A DNA stretch of 64,000 bases from Larkinella knui (GTDB lineage Bacteria; Bacteroidota; Bacteroidia; Cytophagales; Spirosomataceae). Location: NCBI RefSeq assembly GCF_003858645.1, contig NZ_RQJP01000002.1:372001-436000 (forward strand), given 5' to 3'. Positions 25,083-34,535 of the stretch are shown piece after piece; positions within the stretch are counted from its first letter, which is position 1, and every line of letters begins with the position of its first letter. A program made the position numbers and the translations under genes. Below the pieces are notes generated by a model. It made no database searches and was not told where the DNA came from. It saw only the letters and a program-made list of their open reading frames with translations.

Positions 25083-27515
25083 ATGAAGATTTCCTATAAA
25101 TGGCTCAATCAATTGATTAGCCTGAATGAAACTCCGGAAAACGTTGGTAAAATTCTGACAGACACCGGTTTAGAGGTTGAAAGTACTGAAAAAATAGAGT
25201 CTGTTCCGGGCGGTTTGGAAGGCGTCGTCATCGGCGAAGTGTTGACCTGTGAAAAACATCCCGAAGCGGATAAACTGAGCCTGACGACGGTCGATGTGGG
25301 GCAGGGACAGCCTTTGAACATCGTCTGTGGAGCGCCCAACGTCCGGGCCGGGCAGAAAGTCGTTGTGGCTTTGGTAGGCGCTACGCTGTACCCGGTTAGC
25401 GGAGAACCGTTCACCATCAAGAAAGCAAAAATTCGCGGGGCGGCTTCCGAAGGCATGATTTGCGCGGAGGACGAAATTGGTCTGGGAACCTCGCACGCCG
25501 GTGTGATGGTTTTGACAACCGACCTGCCCAACGGTACGCCCGCCGTCAATTATTTTGGCCTGGAAGCCGACTACCAGATTGAAATTGGCCTGACGCCCAA
25601 CCGCGCCGATGCGGCTTCACATCTTGGTGTAGCCCGTGACCTGAAAGCCGTTCTGCAACGACCCATTCAATGGCCGTCGGTCGATGCGTTTAAGGTCGAT
25701 AATCAGAATTTGCCGATTGCCGTAACGGTTGAAAACCCGGAAGCCGCACCGCGCTACACGGGTTTGACCATCGACGGCCTGACCGTCGGTGAGTCGCCCG
25801 ACTGGCTGAAACAGCGGCTGCGGACTATCGGTCTGAACCCAATCAACAACATTGTCGATGTCACCAATTACGTTTGCCATGAACTGGGCCAGCCGCTTCA
25901 CGCATTCGATGCCGATCAGATTACGGGCGGAACGGTCATCGTCAAAACCGTTGCCGAAGGCACGCCATTTGTGACGCTGGACGGAATTGAGCGAAAACTG
26001 TCGGCCTACGATCTGATGATCTGCAACGCCAGCGAACCGATGTGCATTGCCGGTGTTTTTGGTGGACAAAAATCGGGCGTCAAAGCCCAGACAACCCGAA
26101 TCTTTCTGGAATCGGCTTATTTCAGTCCCGCCTACATCCGCCGGACGTCTCAATACCACGGTCTGAAAACGGACGCTTCGTTCCGCTTTGAACGGGGAAC
26201 CGATCCGAACATGCCGGTTTTTGCTCTTAAACGGGCGGCTCTTCTGATTCAGGAGGTGGCCGGTGGAACAGTCAGTTCCGACGTGATCGACCGGTATCCG
26301 GCGCCAATTCCCGACCGGATTGTGGAAATTCGGTATAAAAATGTGGACCGGCTGATCGGTATCCGGATCGATCGGGCCGAAATCATCCGGATTCTGGAAA
26401 GTCTCGACATCCAAATCAGCAACCAGACGGATTTGGGTTTCACGGCCCAGGTACCACCCTACCGCGTCGATGTGGAACGGGAAGTCGATGTGATCGAAGA
26501 AATCCTGCGCATCTATGGACTTGGAAATGTTCCGCTTTCCAGCCACCTGTCATCGGATTTTCTGTCCGAGTTTCCCGAAACCGATCCCGACCAGTTGCAG
26601 GAACGCGCCAGCCAGTTGCTGGCCGCCAACGGCTTTTACGAAACCCTGAGCAACTCGCTGACGCGGCCTGCCTACCACGAAGCCATCCGGGCCACGCTTC
26701 CGCACGCGGATGTACAACTGCTCAATCCGCTGAGTGAAGATTTATCGGTGATGCGCCAAACCTTGCTGTTTTCCGGTTTGGAAGCCCTGGTTTATAACAT
26801 CAACCGGCGGCAGAAAGACCTTAAAATTTTCGAATTTGGCAAAGTATACAGCCGCGATGGGGAACGGTTTTATGAGCGGCCCCGGCTCGGAATCTGGATG
26901 GCGGGCCGTATGCAGCCGGAAAGCTGGCTTACCGGAAATCAACGCTCCGGCGACGCAGCCCTGACTTATCACGACCTTGGCGGTATTGTTCAAAAACTAT
27001 TAACTTCGTTCCGGGTTAAAGCAACTGATAACCAACCCGCTGACCCGGCTCTATTCCAGTATGGCTTGACTTTGCTGGTCAATAAAAAACCAGTCGTTAC
27101 GCTGGGGCTGGTGAAGGCGGGGCTGACGAAGCTGGTTGAACTGAAACAGACACCGGTTTTTTACGCTGATTTTGACTGGCAATACCTGATGAAGTTGTAC
27201 AACGGAAAAGTCGTTTACGAAGAAGTATCGCGTTTTCCGGAAGTTCGGCGCGACTTATCACTGGTGCTGGATACCGGTGTCACGTATGCGCAAATCAGCC
27301 GTCTGGCCTATCAAACCGAGCGGAAACTGCTTCGTGACCTGAACGTATTTGATGTATATGAAGGGGAAAACCTGGATCGGGGCAAAAAGTCCTATTCCGT
27401 CAGTTTTATCCTGCAAGATCCTGCCCAGACGCTGAACGATACGGTGATCGACAAAACGATGAACCGGCTCATGTCAGCTTTCGAACGGGAACTGGGAGCG
27501 GTTATCAGAAAATAG
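25083..27515 (+). CDS. pheT: Phenylalanyl-tRNA synthetase beta subunit
   Basis: An 810-residue beta chain of the heterotetrameric synthetase. In order it shows the N-terminal tRNA-binding (OB) domain (VIGEVLTCEKHPEADKL, LNIVCGAPNVRAGQKV), the B3/B4 editing region (AAPRYTGLTIDGL, NPINNIVDVTNYVCHELGQPLHAFD), the B5 domain, the catalytic-like core and a C-terminal anticodon-binding FDX-ACB domain (FPEVRRDLSLVLD). The ATG at 25083 is preferred because family proteins begin MKISYKWLN. It heads a conserved Bacteroidota block with the coiled-coil gene, zapA and rny. Confidence 0.98.
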   Translation: MKISYKWLNQLISLNETPENVGKILTDTGLEVESTEKIESVPGGLEGVVIGEVLTCEKHPEADKLSLTTVDVGQGQPLNIVCGAPNVRAGQKVVVALVGATLYPVSGEPFTIKKAKIRGAASEGMICAEDEIGLGTSHAGVMVLTTDLPNGTPAVNYFGLEADYQIEIGLTPNRADAASHLGVARDLKAVLQRPIQWPSVDAFKVDNQNLPIAVTVENPEAAPRYTGLTIDGLTVGESPDWLKQRLRTIGLNPINNIVDVTNYVCHELGQPLHAFDADQITGGTVIVKTVAEGTPFVTLDGIERKLSAYDLMICNASEPMCIAGVFGGQKSGVKAQTTRIFLESAYFSPAYIRRTSQYHGLKTDASFRFERGTDPNMPVFALKRAALLIQEVAGGTVSSDVIDRYPAPIPDRIVEIRYKNVDRLIGIRIDRAEIIRILESLDIQISNQTDLGFTAQVPPYRVDVEREVDVIEEILRIYGLGNVPLSSHLSSDFLSEFPETDPDQLQERASQLLAANGFYETLSNSLTRPAYHEAIRATLPHADVQLLNPLSEDLSVMRQTLLFSGLEALVYNINRRQKDLKIFEFGKVYSRDGERFYERPRLGIWMAGRMQPESWLTGNQRSGDAALTYHDLGGIVQKLLTSFRVKATDNQPADPALFQYGLTLLVNKKPVVTLGLVKAGLTKLVELKQTPVFYADFDWQYLMKLYNGKVVYEEVSRFPEVRRDLSLVLDTGVTYAQISRLAYQTERKLLRDLNVFDVYEGENLDRGKKSYSVSFILQDPAQTLNDTVIDKTMNRLMSAFERELGAVIRK

Positions 27516-27595
27516 AATGCGGCAGGCAATTCTCAGCTGGTTCTGAGGCAATCCGTTTCAAGTGGGGGTCGTAATCCTGAAATTTCAATTCAATA

Positions 27596-27955
27596 ATGAG
27601 CAATTCATCGCCGGTTTTTTCGCAGATGGACTCCTTCGAGGACAAGGCGTACCGCTTGATCGAAATGGTCAACGCGGGTCGGCAACGTATTATTGAACTG
27701 GAGCAGGAGAAAACCGCTCTGGAGCTGGAAAAGGCCAAATTAGCCAATGAAGTAACAAAACATCAAAATCAACTGAGGCAATTGGAAAAAATGGTGAATA
27801 ATTCGCCAAAAGAGTTTTCTAAACCAACAAATATTCCTAAGATTGTAAATAACAAACACAATGACGCAGAGACTACTGCCGAATTGAAGCAACAGCTCAC
27901 GGCTTACATCGACGAACTGGATCGTTGTATCGCCTATTTGAGTGACTTGTCATAA
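27596..27955 (+). CDS. Small coiled-coil protein upstream of zapA
   Basis: A 119-residue protein. Residues ~25-70 (ELEQEKTALELEKAKLANEV and onward) are a heptad-rich coiled coil. A Ser/Asn/Lys-rich linker and a final amphipathic helix (LKQQLTAYIDELDRCIAYL) follow. It sits between pheT and zapA, as similarly sized coiled-coil proteins do in other Bacteroidota. This position and the coiled coil suggest a ZapB-like role in cell division with ZapA, but I see no specific ZapB signature and the link is inferred. Confidence 0.8.
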   Translation: MSNSSPVFSQMDSFEDKAYRLIEMVNAGRQRIIELEQEKTALELEKAKLANEVTKHQNQLRQLEKMVNNSPKEFSKPTNIPKIVNNKHNDAETTAELKQQLTAYIDELDRCIAYLSDLS

Positions 27956-28017
27956 ATCATATACCGGAATCTTAAAAGGCTAGCTGCTTTTTCGAAACCG
28001 GTTCGACAAGCTGTACG

Positions 28018-28311
28018 ATGGAAGAGTTATTGTCAATAAATATCCGAATTGCAGGCCGGAACTACCCGCTTAGTGTTCTTCCAGAAGACGAAGAAACCGC
28101 CCGGGAAGCCGGACGGCTCGTCAATGAACGCTTTTTAGGGGAGAAAAATAAGAAAAAAAAGCGTGATGACATGGACATTCTGGCGGTAATTGCCGTCATG
28201 AATACCGTACGATGGCTGAACGCACGCAGTGAAAAACTGGCGCTGCAAGAAAAGATAGCACAGCGGATAACCCGTTTAGACGAGTTAATGGACTCGACGT
28301 TAACTACTTGA
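28018..28311 (+). CDS. zapA: Cell division protein ZapA
   Basis: A 97-residue ZapA. The N-terminal beta part (LSINIRIAGRNYPLSVLPEDEE) and the helix EAGRLVNERF are followed by a long C-terminal coiled-coil helix (MDILAVIAVMNTVRWLNARS). ZapA is a cytosolic tetramer that cross-links FtsZ filaments at the division ring. The gene lies between the small coiled-coil gene and rny on the same strand. Confidence 0.9.
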   Translation: MEELLSINIRIAGRNYPLSVLPEDEETAREAGRLVNERFLGEKNKKKKRDDMDILAVIAVMNTVRWLNARSEKLALQEKIAQRITRLDELMDSTLTT

Positions 28312-28453
28312 TCATTATAGAGTAGACGATAAAACGCAAATCCGCCTTCTTTCCGTACAATTCAATCGCTGACCGGCAAACGGTCGGCTTGCTTCATTTT
28401 TGGTACTGTAGTGTTCTGTGAGAATCATATTTTTCACACAAACGTCTACGGAC

Positions 28454-30025
28454 ATGAATAAAATCGATTTCTGGGTGATGCTCCTGTCGGATATACTTTC
28501 GATAGCAGTGGGCATCTACATTGGCAGGAAGCTGTTGGGCCGCCTGTTTGCCCAGCGTGAGAAGGAGGCCGAAATCCGCTCGGCAGAGATTATCAAAAAT
28601 GCCGAATTGACGGCTGAAAATATCAAGAAAGACCGCATTCTGGAAGCGCGGGAAAAGTACCTGAAATTGAAAGCTGAGTTTGAAGACGACACCAACCGGA
28701 AGAAAAACATTCTGATTACCAACGAGAACAAACTCAAGCAGCGCGAACAGCAACTCCAGCAACAAGCCGAACAAAGCAAACGGAAAGAAGCCGAACTCGA
28801 ACAGCAGAAACTCCTGCTGTCTCAGCAACAGGAAGCCATCGGGAAACGGCGGGAAGAAGCCGAACGGATGCGTCAGCAACAGGTGGAAGCACTGGAAAAA
28901 ATTGCGAACCTCACCGCCGATCAAGCCCGTGAACAACTCGTCGATGCCCTGAAAGCCGAAGCCGATTCGCGGGCCTCGTCCTACATCAAGAGCGTGGTGG
29001 AAGAAGCCAAACTGACGGCCACGAAAGAAGCCAAAAAGGTGGTGATCGAAACCATTCAGCGGACCGCGACGGAACATGCCATCGAAAACTGCGTGTCGGT
29101 ATTCAACATCGAAAGCGACGACATCAAGGGGAAAGTGATTGGCCGCGAAGGCCGGAACATCCGCGCGCTGGAAGCTGCAACGGGCGTGGAAATTATCGTC
29201 GATGATACGCCGGAAGCCATCATAATCTCCGGTTTCGATCCCGTTCGTCGTGAAATTGCCCGTCTTTCGCTCCACCGGCTGGTTCAGGATGGCCGGATTC
29301 ACCCCGCCCGGATTGAGGAAATTGTAGCCAAGACCCGCAAAAACATCGAAGATGAGATTGTCGAAATTGGCGAGCGGACGGTGATTGATCTCGGAATTCA
29401 CGGTTTGCATCCCGAACTGATCAAAATGATTGGCCGGATGCGCTTCCGCTCCAGCTACGGCCAAAACCTGCTACAGCACTCGCGCGAGGTGGCCAAGCTT
29501 TGTGCCACCATGGCCGCGGAACTGGGCCTGAACGCCAAGTTAGCCAAGCGCGCCGGGCTGTTGCACGATATTGGTAAGGTGTGGCCTGAAGAAGCAGAAC
29601 TGCCCCACGCGGTTTTGGGGATGGAACTGGCCAAGAAATACAAGGAACATCCGGAAGTTTGCAACGCCATTGGCGCTCACCACGACGAAATTGAGATGAC
29701 CACGCTGATTTCGCCGATTGTTCAGGTTTGTGATGCCGTTTCGGGTTCACGGCCGGGCGCCCGTCGGGAAATGATGGAATCCTATATCCGACGCCTGAAA
29801 GAGCTTGAAGAACTGGCGATGAATTTCCAGGGCGTAATTAAATGCTACGCCATTCAGGCGGGTCGCGAACTGCGGGTGATGGTGGACGCGGAAAACGTAA
29901 CCGATGAGAAAGCCAATACGCTGTCGTTCGATATCTCGCAGAAAATCGAGAAAGAAATGCAGTATCCCGGCCAGATCAAGATAACGGTTATCCGGGAAAT
30001 GCGGTCGGTCGCGTACGCGAAATGA
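28454..30025 (+). CDS. rny: Ribonuclease Y
   Basis: A 523-residue membrane-anchored endoribonuclease that initiates mRNA decay. From the ATG at 28454 there is an N-terminal membrane helix ([16 protein letters not shown]), then a long charged coiled coil (~30-190). The KH domain contains [20 protein letters not shown], and the HD domain contains the metal motif LLHDIGKV together with IGAHHDEIE. The length is close to the usual ~520. An upstream in-frame GTG at 28418 is less likely. A strong hairpin follows the gene. Confidence 0.97.
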   Translation: MNKIDFWVMLLSDILSIAVGIYIGRKLLGRLFAQREKEAEIRSAEIIKNAELTAENIKKDRILEAREKYLKLKAEFEDDTNRKKNILITNENKLKQREQQLQQQAEQSKRKEAELEQQKLLLSQQQEAIGKRREEAERMRQQQVEALEKIANLTADQAREQLVDALKAEADSRASSYIKSVVEEAKLTATKEAKKVVIETIQRTATEHAIENCVSVFNIESDDIKGKVIGREGRNIRALEAATGVEIIVDDTPEAIIISGFDPVRREIARLSLHRLVQDGRIHPARIEEIVAKTRKNIEDEIVEIGERTVIDLGIHGLHPELIKMIGRMRFRSSYGQNLLQHSREVAKLCATMAAELGLNAKLAKRAGLLHDIGKVWPEEAELPHAVLGMELAKKYKEHPEVCNAIGAHHDEIEMTTLISPIVQVCDAVSGSRPGARREMMESYIRRLKELEELAMNFQGVIKCYAIQAGRELRVMVDAENVTDEKANTLSFDISQKIEKEMQYPGQIKITVIREMRSVAYAK

Positions 30026-30052
30026 GGCTGTAGCGTACCGAGAATAGCGACT

Positions 30053-30101
30053 AGAAACAGAAAAACCGTACCGGCAATTCCGGTACGGTTTTTCTGTTTC
30101 T
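30053..30101. terminator. bidirectional terminator, perfect 22-bp stem
   Basis: Positions 30053-30074 and 30080-30101 are perfect reverse complements with a 5-base loop (CAATT). A- and T-rich outer parts give T runs in both directions. It lies between convergent rny and the TMTC-like gene, as expected for a shared factor-independent terminator. Confidence 0.9.
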
Positions 30102-30127
30102 GCTTTACCAATTTCTTATCCGTCCGT

Positions 30128-32050
30128 TTACCGGATTGGAAACCGCAAAGCCGGAACGGCGGTCTGCACGGGTGCTCCCGGCAACACGGCTTCGTTTTTC
30201 AGGCTATCCGGCAATATTTTCACATCCAGCCCCAGCTGTTTTTTCATCACCTCGGCGTTGTTCCTGCCATCCTGATAAGCGGGATTGACCATCATCGACA
30301 TGTTGTAGAAATACGATGCCAGATGATACCGCCGTTCGTTTTGGTAAATTACGCCGAGGTTATTATAAGCGGGCGCGTAATTGGACGACGCCCGGATGGC
30401 CTGCTTGTAGAAATATACCGCCGAATCCCGATTCGGAATCAACTTCTGGTATGAATAGGCAATCGAGAAAAAGGCTTCGCCAAAACCGGGGTAAATTTCC
30501 GTCGATCGGCGCAGGTGGTAAATGGCTTTATTGAAATAAAACCGCTTCTGTTTCGGGTCCTTTTCTTCCGCACATTTATTGATCCACTCGTTGGCCACGT
30601 GGCGGTTGACCTGGCAACTGTTGGACGCATAATCCAGCCCGCTGTTGAAGAGCGTAAAGTTGTCTTTCCAGTCCTCGTTGCGAACCACCGTCCGAAAACT
30701 GAACAAACCGCCAACTACCAGACAGAGGCCCATCAGAATACCGTACCGCTTCAGAACCGGTGCATTTTCGGACAGGTTAAGCCGTTTGGCCAGCAACAGA
30801 TCCAGCCCGGCGATGGCCGCAATGACAAAGCCCAGAATCGGCGAATACAGAAACCGCTCGGCCAGAATACCGCCCCGGAAGAGCACAAAGCCCAAACCCG
30901 GCGTCATGGTGATGAACATCCAGGTCAGCCCGAACCCCCAGAGCGACCGCTGCCAGAACCCTTTCCAGGCGAGCCAGACCAGCCCACCGAACGAGAACAG
31001 CCCCAGCAAGGTTTCCCAATCGCTCAGTTTCCCGGACGGAATCACGTTGTAGGAATAATCGTAAGACAAGTGCAGCGGAAAAACCAGCAACCGGACATAT
31101 TGCGCGAAAAATTTAAACGTCGTCAGAAACTTCGTGTTCTCCAGCGCATACGGATAGTTGGCCCAATCGACCGGTGGATTGCCGTTCAACGTACCAATCA
31201 TGGTTTTTTTCTGCCAGAAAAACAGCGCCGTCACCAGTAGATACGGCCAGATACTGATCAACGACTGAAAGAAATTGCGTTTGGCAAAAGTATACTGCAT
31301 GATCACAATCAAACCCAGACCTACCAGCGACGATTCTTTCGAAAGATACGTGAGGTACATCCAGAATGCCGAAAAAACGACCCAGCCCTTCTGTTGAGTT
31401 TCCAGGTATTTCCAGTAGGTAAGCATCACCAGCGTGATGAACAGGAAACTCAGCATTTCATCCCGGCTTTTGATGTTGGCAACAACCTCTGTATGAAGCG
31501 GATGCGCCATAAACAACAACGCAATGAGGGTGGTCAGAACCGTGCGGCCCGGCAACCATTTCTGCAAAAGAACCGCCAGGAAGAAACCGGTCACGCCATA
31601 AATAATTCCGTTGATGACGTGACTGATGTGCGGATCGCCGTTGAAATATTCTTTTTCCAGAGCAAACGTAATGAGGGCCAGCGGACGGTAGTAACCGAGC
31701 GAAATATTGCTGAAATGCCAGAATTCGGTTTTGAGCAAATCCGGAATTCCTTCAATTCCTTTCTGGACAAACAGGTTCTGGGTAATGGCAGCAATATCGT
31801 CCAGTGCCAGTCCGTGGTTGAACGTGTTGACGTATAACGCAAAGCCGGCAGCTGCCACCAGCAACGCCCATAGCCACTGAACCGGTCGCTGCGTCAGCGG
31901 TTCAGGTGCGGCTGGCAGCGGTTGTTTGGCCACTGAGGTGGCGGGGCGGGCAACCGCAGTTACCGGACGCGGATTCGGTTTAGTTCCCCCATTCGGTGTG
32001 GGCCGGACGATCGGTTTTTGGTTCGATGAGGATTGATTTTTTTTAGACAT
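30128..32050 (-). CDS. TMTC-like multi-spanning membrane protein with TPR repeats
   Basis: A 640-residue protein. The first ~60 residues form a Pro/Thr-rich cytosolic tail. A large membrane part (roughly 12 hydrophobic segments) follows, whose first loop has ALDDIAAI, the Asp-Asp pair typical of GT-C glycosyltransferases. YYRPLALITFALE and HPLHTEVVANIKSRDE are characteristic of TMTC-type proteins. C-terminal TPR-like repeats (FGEAFFSIAYSYQKL, YAPAYNNLGVIYQNE) end the protein. Eukaryotic TMTCs O-mannosylate proteins; bacterial relatives are mostly uncharacterised, so protein glycosylation is a guess. It is probably transcribed alone. Confidence 0.8.
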   Translation of the reverse strand: MSKKNQSSSNQKPIVRPTPNGGTKPNPRPVTAVARPATSVAKQPLPAAPEPLTQRPVQWLWALLVAAAGFALYVNTFNHGLALDDIAAITQNLFVQKGIEGIPDLLKTEFWHFSNISLGYYRPLALITFALEKEYFNGDPHISHVINGIIYGVTGFFLAVLLQKWLPGRTVLTTLIALLFMAHPLHTEVVANIKSRDEMLSFLFITLVMLTYWKYLETQQKGWVVFSAFWMYLTYLSKESSLVGLGLIVIMQYTFAKRNFFQSLISIWPYLLVTALFFWQKKTMIGTLNGNPPVDWANYPYALENTKFLTTFKFFAQYVRLLVFPLHLSYDYSYNVIPSGKLSDWETLLGLFSFGGLVWLAWKGFWQRSLWGFGLTWMFITMTPGLGFVLFRGGILAERFLYSPILGFVIAAIAGLDLLLAKRLNLSENAPVLKRYGILMGLCLVVGGLFSFRTVVRNEDWKDNFTLFNSGLDYASNSCQVNRHVANEWINKCAEEKDPKQKRFYFNKAIYHLRRSTEIYPGFGEAFFSIAYSYQKLIPNRDSAVYFYKQAIRASSNYAPAYNNLGVIYQNERRYHLASYFYNMSMMVNPAYQDGRNNAEVMKKQLGLDVKILPDSLKNEAVLPGAPVQTAVPALRFPIR

Positions 32051-32398
32051 ACGAACTGGTCGGATCAGTTTTACACAGCACTTTCATAGTTGTTTAACGA
32101 AGCAACTTTCCATCTCGAAACTTATTTGTAAAATTGGCAAGATTCCACCAAAAATCAATAGTTCAGGGTGGGGAAGTCCTGACAATAGTCGGGCAACAGG
32201 TGCAAAAATCGGTATTCTAAACGTACTGCAAAAATCTTGCCGGGCCAACCGGGGTAAGAACGTGGCGGCTAACTTGTTTATTTCCCGGAAAAGGTATAAA
32301 CCGGAAAAGAAATTCTATACGTGCTATTTGATCTTTTTTCTTATTTTTCCATTTCATTTCCAGCCAGCTTCACTGGCTGGGCAACTCATCTGTTTTAT
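32051..32398. other. 348-base gap with a possible structured RNA
   Basis: No convincing coding sequence is seen. GGCAAGATT (32136-32144) and AATCTTGCC (32233-32241) are perfect complements that would close a ~106-base domain. Inside it, TCAGG (32163-32167) can pair with CCTGA (32178-32182), and the word TGCAAAAATC occurs twice (32201-32210, 32227-32236). It matches no RNA family that I recognise. Confidence 0.3.
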
Positions 32399-32764
32399 AT
32401 GGCATCCGCTTTTCTGGGCCTACGGACTATTATTTACGCGGCACCCGATTTGATTTACGCGAAAACCTGGTATTCAAAGATTTTGGGGGTCAATCCGTAT
32501 TTCGACGAACCTTTTTACGTAGGCTTTTCAGTAGGCGGTTATGAATTGGGCCTCGATCCGGCGGCCAAGCCCTCCGATGGCAGCACCATTACCTACTGGG
32601 GGGTTCCCAATATCGAAAAGGCCTGGGAACACCTCATGAGCCACGGCGCCAGTGTGCACTCCGGGATTGAGGAAGTAGGGGGCGATATCAAAGTAGCCAG
32701 CGTGAAAGACCCATTTGGTAATGTGCTGGGAATCATCGAAAATCCGCATTTTAGAGCAGAGTAA
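32399..32764 (+). CDS. VOC (glyoxalase/bleomycin-resistance) family protein
   Basis: A 121-residue vicinal-oxygen-chelate protein with two beta-alpha-beta-beta-beta modules: LRTIIYAAPDLIYAKTWYSKILG, then VGGYELGLDP, and a second half with ITYWGVPNIEKAWEHLMSHGA and ASVKDPFGNVLGIIENP. The ATG at 32399 gives the usual short start; the upstream open frame adds an unrelated hydrophobic stretch. The substrate is unknown. The first module lacks an obvious metal histidine. Confidence 0.85.
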   Translation: MASAFLGLRTIIYAAPDLIYAKTWYSKILGVNPYFDEPFYVGFSVGGYELGLDPAAKPSDGSTITYWGVPNIEKAWEHLMSHGASVHSGIEEVGGDIKVASVKDPFGNVLGIIENPHFRAE

Positions 32765-32791
32765 ACGGACTATAAACTGATTAAAAATACG

Positions 32792-32830
32792 AAAACGGCG
32801 TTTACAGAATGATTCTGCAAACGCCGTTTT
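32792..32830. terminator. terminator hairpin behind VOC gene
   Basis: Positions 32792-32810 and 32812-32830 pair over 19 bases with one mismatch. The stem is followed on the plus strand by a T run (32827-32831). It lies between convergent genes. Confidence 0.8.
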
Positions 32831-32910
32831 TCATTGGATCATAAAAGCAAGTAGTGAGGGGTATTGGCAGAATGGGTGTATGCCAAAAAAAGAATGGTCT
32901 GATTGACCTA

Positions 32911-32942
32911 TCAAAAAAGGCGTCCCTGTCAAGAGACGCCTT
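32911..32942 (-). terminator. intrinsic terminator of the BON-LysM gene
   Basis: On the minus strand AAGGCGTC (32942-32935) pairs with GACGCCTT (32924-32917), followed by a T run from the A tract at 32913-32918. It lies 20 bases after the BON-LysM stop codon. Confidence 0.75.
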
Positions 32943-32962
32943 CCATAAAGAAGTTCGCTTCC

Positions 32963-33436
32963 TTACAACCTCGGAATCCGAAGTACCTGACCCGGATAAA
33001 TCAGATCGGGGCTTTTCAGCATCGGCTTGTTGGCTTCGAAAATAATGCCGTATTTCATCGGATCACCGTAGACTTTCTTGGAAATCGCCGACAGGGTGTC
33101 GCCCGACTCAACGGTGTGATACTGGCCTTCCGGTTCTGGCGTTTCAACCACCAGCCGGTTATCAACCTGATGAACCCCTTCAACGTTACCAACGGCCAGC
33201 GCCAGTTTTTCGGCGTCTTCCTGGGTGGCAACTTCCCCTTCCAACACGACCGTGTCACCGGCGGTTTTGACGGTTAATTTCTTGTATGACAAGCCGAGTT
33301 GCTTGACGTGGTTGAGCAAGGCGCTGGCTTTCAGCGGCTCTACTTCGGCGGCTTTGGCCGGTTCGGCAGCCGGAGCTTCGTGCTCTTTCCCAAATACTTT
33401 TTCACCTACACCTTTGAAAAAACTGAGCAGTCCCAT
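32963..33436 (-). CDS. BON and LysM domain protein (YgaU/LysM-like)
   Basis: A 157-residue cytosolic-looking protein. It begins MGLLSFFKGVGEKVFG, then has an Ala/Glu/Pro-rich linker. A BON domain (about 40-95: LGLSYKKLTVKTAGDTVVLEGEV) is followed by a C-terminal LysM domain (YHTVESGDTLSAISKKVYG to PGQVLRIP). This is the architecture of E. coli YgaU (Kbp), a potassium-binding protein. The ATG at 33436 matches the family start; an upstream in-frame codon at 33529 would add 31 unlikely residues. Confidence 0.9.
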   Translation of the reverse strand: MGLLSFFKGVGEKVFGKEHEAPAAEPAKAAEVEPLKASALLNHVKQLGLSYKKLTVKTAGDTVVLEGEVATQEDAEKLALAVGNVEGVHQVDNRLVVETPEPEGQYHTVESGDTLSAISKKVYGDPMKYGIIFEANKPMLKSPDLIYPGQVLRIPRL

Positions 33437-33676
33437 GGATTTTGTGTTTTGATTAACTTTGATTGATTTGAATAGAACAACTGAGAATGACCTTGAACTG
33501 TTTGAAAACGAACGCCCGGCAGGTTTCACAATCCCTATTTAGACGCTAAATGTATCCGTTGGTAATCAATTGTCAATAAATTATTTATAATTCTATTCAC
33601 GACTTGGCAGAGTTTTACGTTCTTGCGGCAGCGAGCAGCGAAAGAAATACCAAACCGTACTTGCTTTTTTACAGAG

Positions 33677-34471
33677 ATGAAAATTTTGGGGGTGGCATGC
33701 GTTGCGTTTCTGGTAGCGATACAGGCACAGGCACAAGGGACTATTGAATTGGGAATCAGGGGGGGAGGCACCTTCACGCACGGGTATACGGTTCTTCCGG
33801 CCCAGACGCTATCGCCGGGCCTGGATGTTCCCCGGATTCGAAACACCAACAATGGCATCGGCGTCGGTTATCTGGGCAATGTGTGGATCAGGAAAAATTT
33901 CGACCGGTTTTTTATACAAACCGAAATCAGTTATACGTCGCTGGTTCTGAAACAGAAAGCACCGATCGACCGGATCGATGTGGCCGCAGCGTCCGAATTT
34001 GGCGTCATTTTGCCGATCAATCTCCAACCCGGAACGCTCTTCGCCCGGTTGAATACCACCTCGGAACCTACGCTTAATTCGATCAACATTCCCGTTTTTA
34101 TCGGAAAACACGGGCGGGAAGGCCAGTGGCGCGTCTATGGCGGTCCCACGTTCATGTTTACCCAAAAGGCCGAAGCAATCCGAACGGCCTCCGGCCAGGT
34201 GGGTGCCAATCCGGCCATCAACTTTCCCGGTTATACCATCACTACGATTACCGATCAGGTCGATTTGACCAAGCCGGAGGAAGCCGGTATTTTACAGGTG
34301 AAAAAATTCAATTTTGGCGTCGAATTCGGCGCTGGCATAACCCTCCTGAAACGGCTTGAGGTGGATCTTCGCTATGGTTTACCCATCGGGGGCGTTTTCA
34401 ACGACCGCGGTATTACCGGTTTTATTGGCTATGCTGAACTAACGGTGGGCTATAAGTTGATTCATTTTTGA
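33677..34471 (+). CDS. Outer-membrane beta-barrel (porin-family) protein
   Basis: A 264-residue protein with a signal peptide (MKILGVACVAFLVAIQAQAQ). It continues with GTIELGIRGGGTFTHGY and alternating beta strands, ending LTVGYKLIHF with a terminal phenylalanine as in many outer-membrane barrels. The pattern matches Bacteroidota porin-family (PF13568-like) proteins with about eight strands. The function is unknown. Its ATG is 240 bases from the divergent BON-LysM start, and an imperfect hairpin follows it. Confidence 0.85.
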   Translation: MKILGVACVAFLVAIQAQAQGTIELGIRGGGTFTHGYTVLPAQTLSPGLDVPRIRNTNNGIGVGYLGNVWIRKNFDRFFIQTEISYTSLVLKQKAPIDRIDVAAASEFGVILPINLQPGTLFARLNTTSEPTLNSINIPVFIGKHGREGQWRVYGGPTFMFTQKAEAIRTASGQVGANPAINFPGYTITTITDQVDLTKPEEAGILQVKKFNFGVEFGAGITLLKRLEVDLRYGLPIGGVFNDRGITGFIGYAELTVGYKLIHF

Positions 34472-34481
34472 CTTGAATTTT

Positions 34482-34526
34482 CTCGAATGCAGGAAGATTC
34501 CCGATCGGAAATCCCCTGCATCCGAG
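34482..34526. terminator. imperfect hairpin between convergent genes
   Basis: Positions 34482-34504 and 34505-34526 form an imperfect inverted repeat centred on CCGATCGG, with outer arms ctcgaatgcagg and cctgcatccgag. It lies between the beta-barrel gene and hxlR-type gene and is a likely shared terminator. Confidence 0.55.
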
Positions 34527-34535
34527 CTGACCGAT

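Noticed and set aside
28312-28453. 6S RNA between zapA and rny, as seen near zapA in other bacteria
   Set aside because: The gap is only ~140 bases and shows no long imperfect stem with a central bubble.
31394-31837. Long plus-strand open frame opposite the TMTC-like gene, and similar long antisense frames (e.g. 46095-48245, 49192-50334, 14572-15654)
   Set aside because: They lie wholly opposite well-supported genes, have shadow-type composition (Arg/Gly/His-rich, no family features) and reflect GC-rich third positions of the real genes.
32138-32152. tRNA or tmRNA 3' end, because of GATTCCACCA
   Set aside because: No T-arm (GGTTCGAATCC-like) precedes it and no cloverleaf can be drawn.
32130-32398. 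RNase P RNA, because of the segment GGGGAAGTCCTGAC and nearby GGGCAACAGG
   Set aside because: The similarity to the GAGGAAAGUCC core is short, the space before the next gene is too small for a full RNase P RNA, and no ACAGAA-type 3' partner motif was seen.
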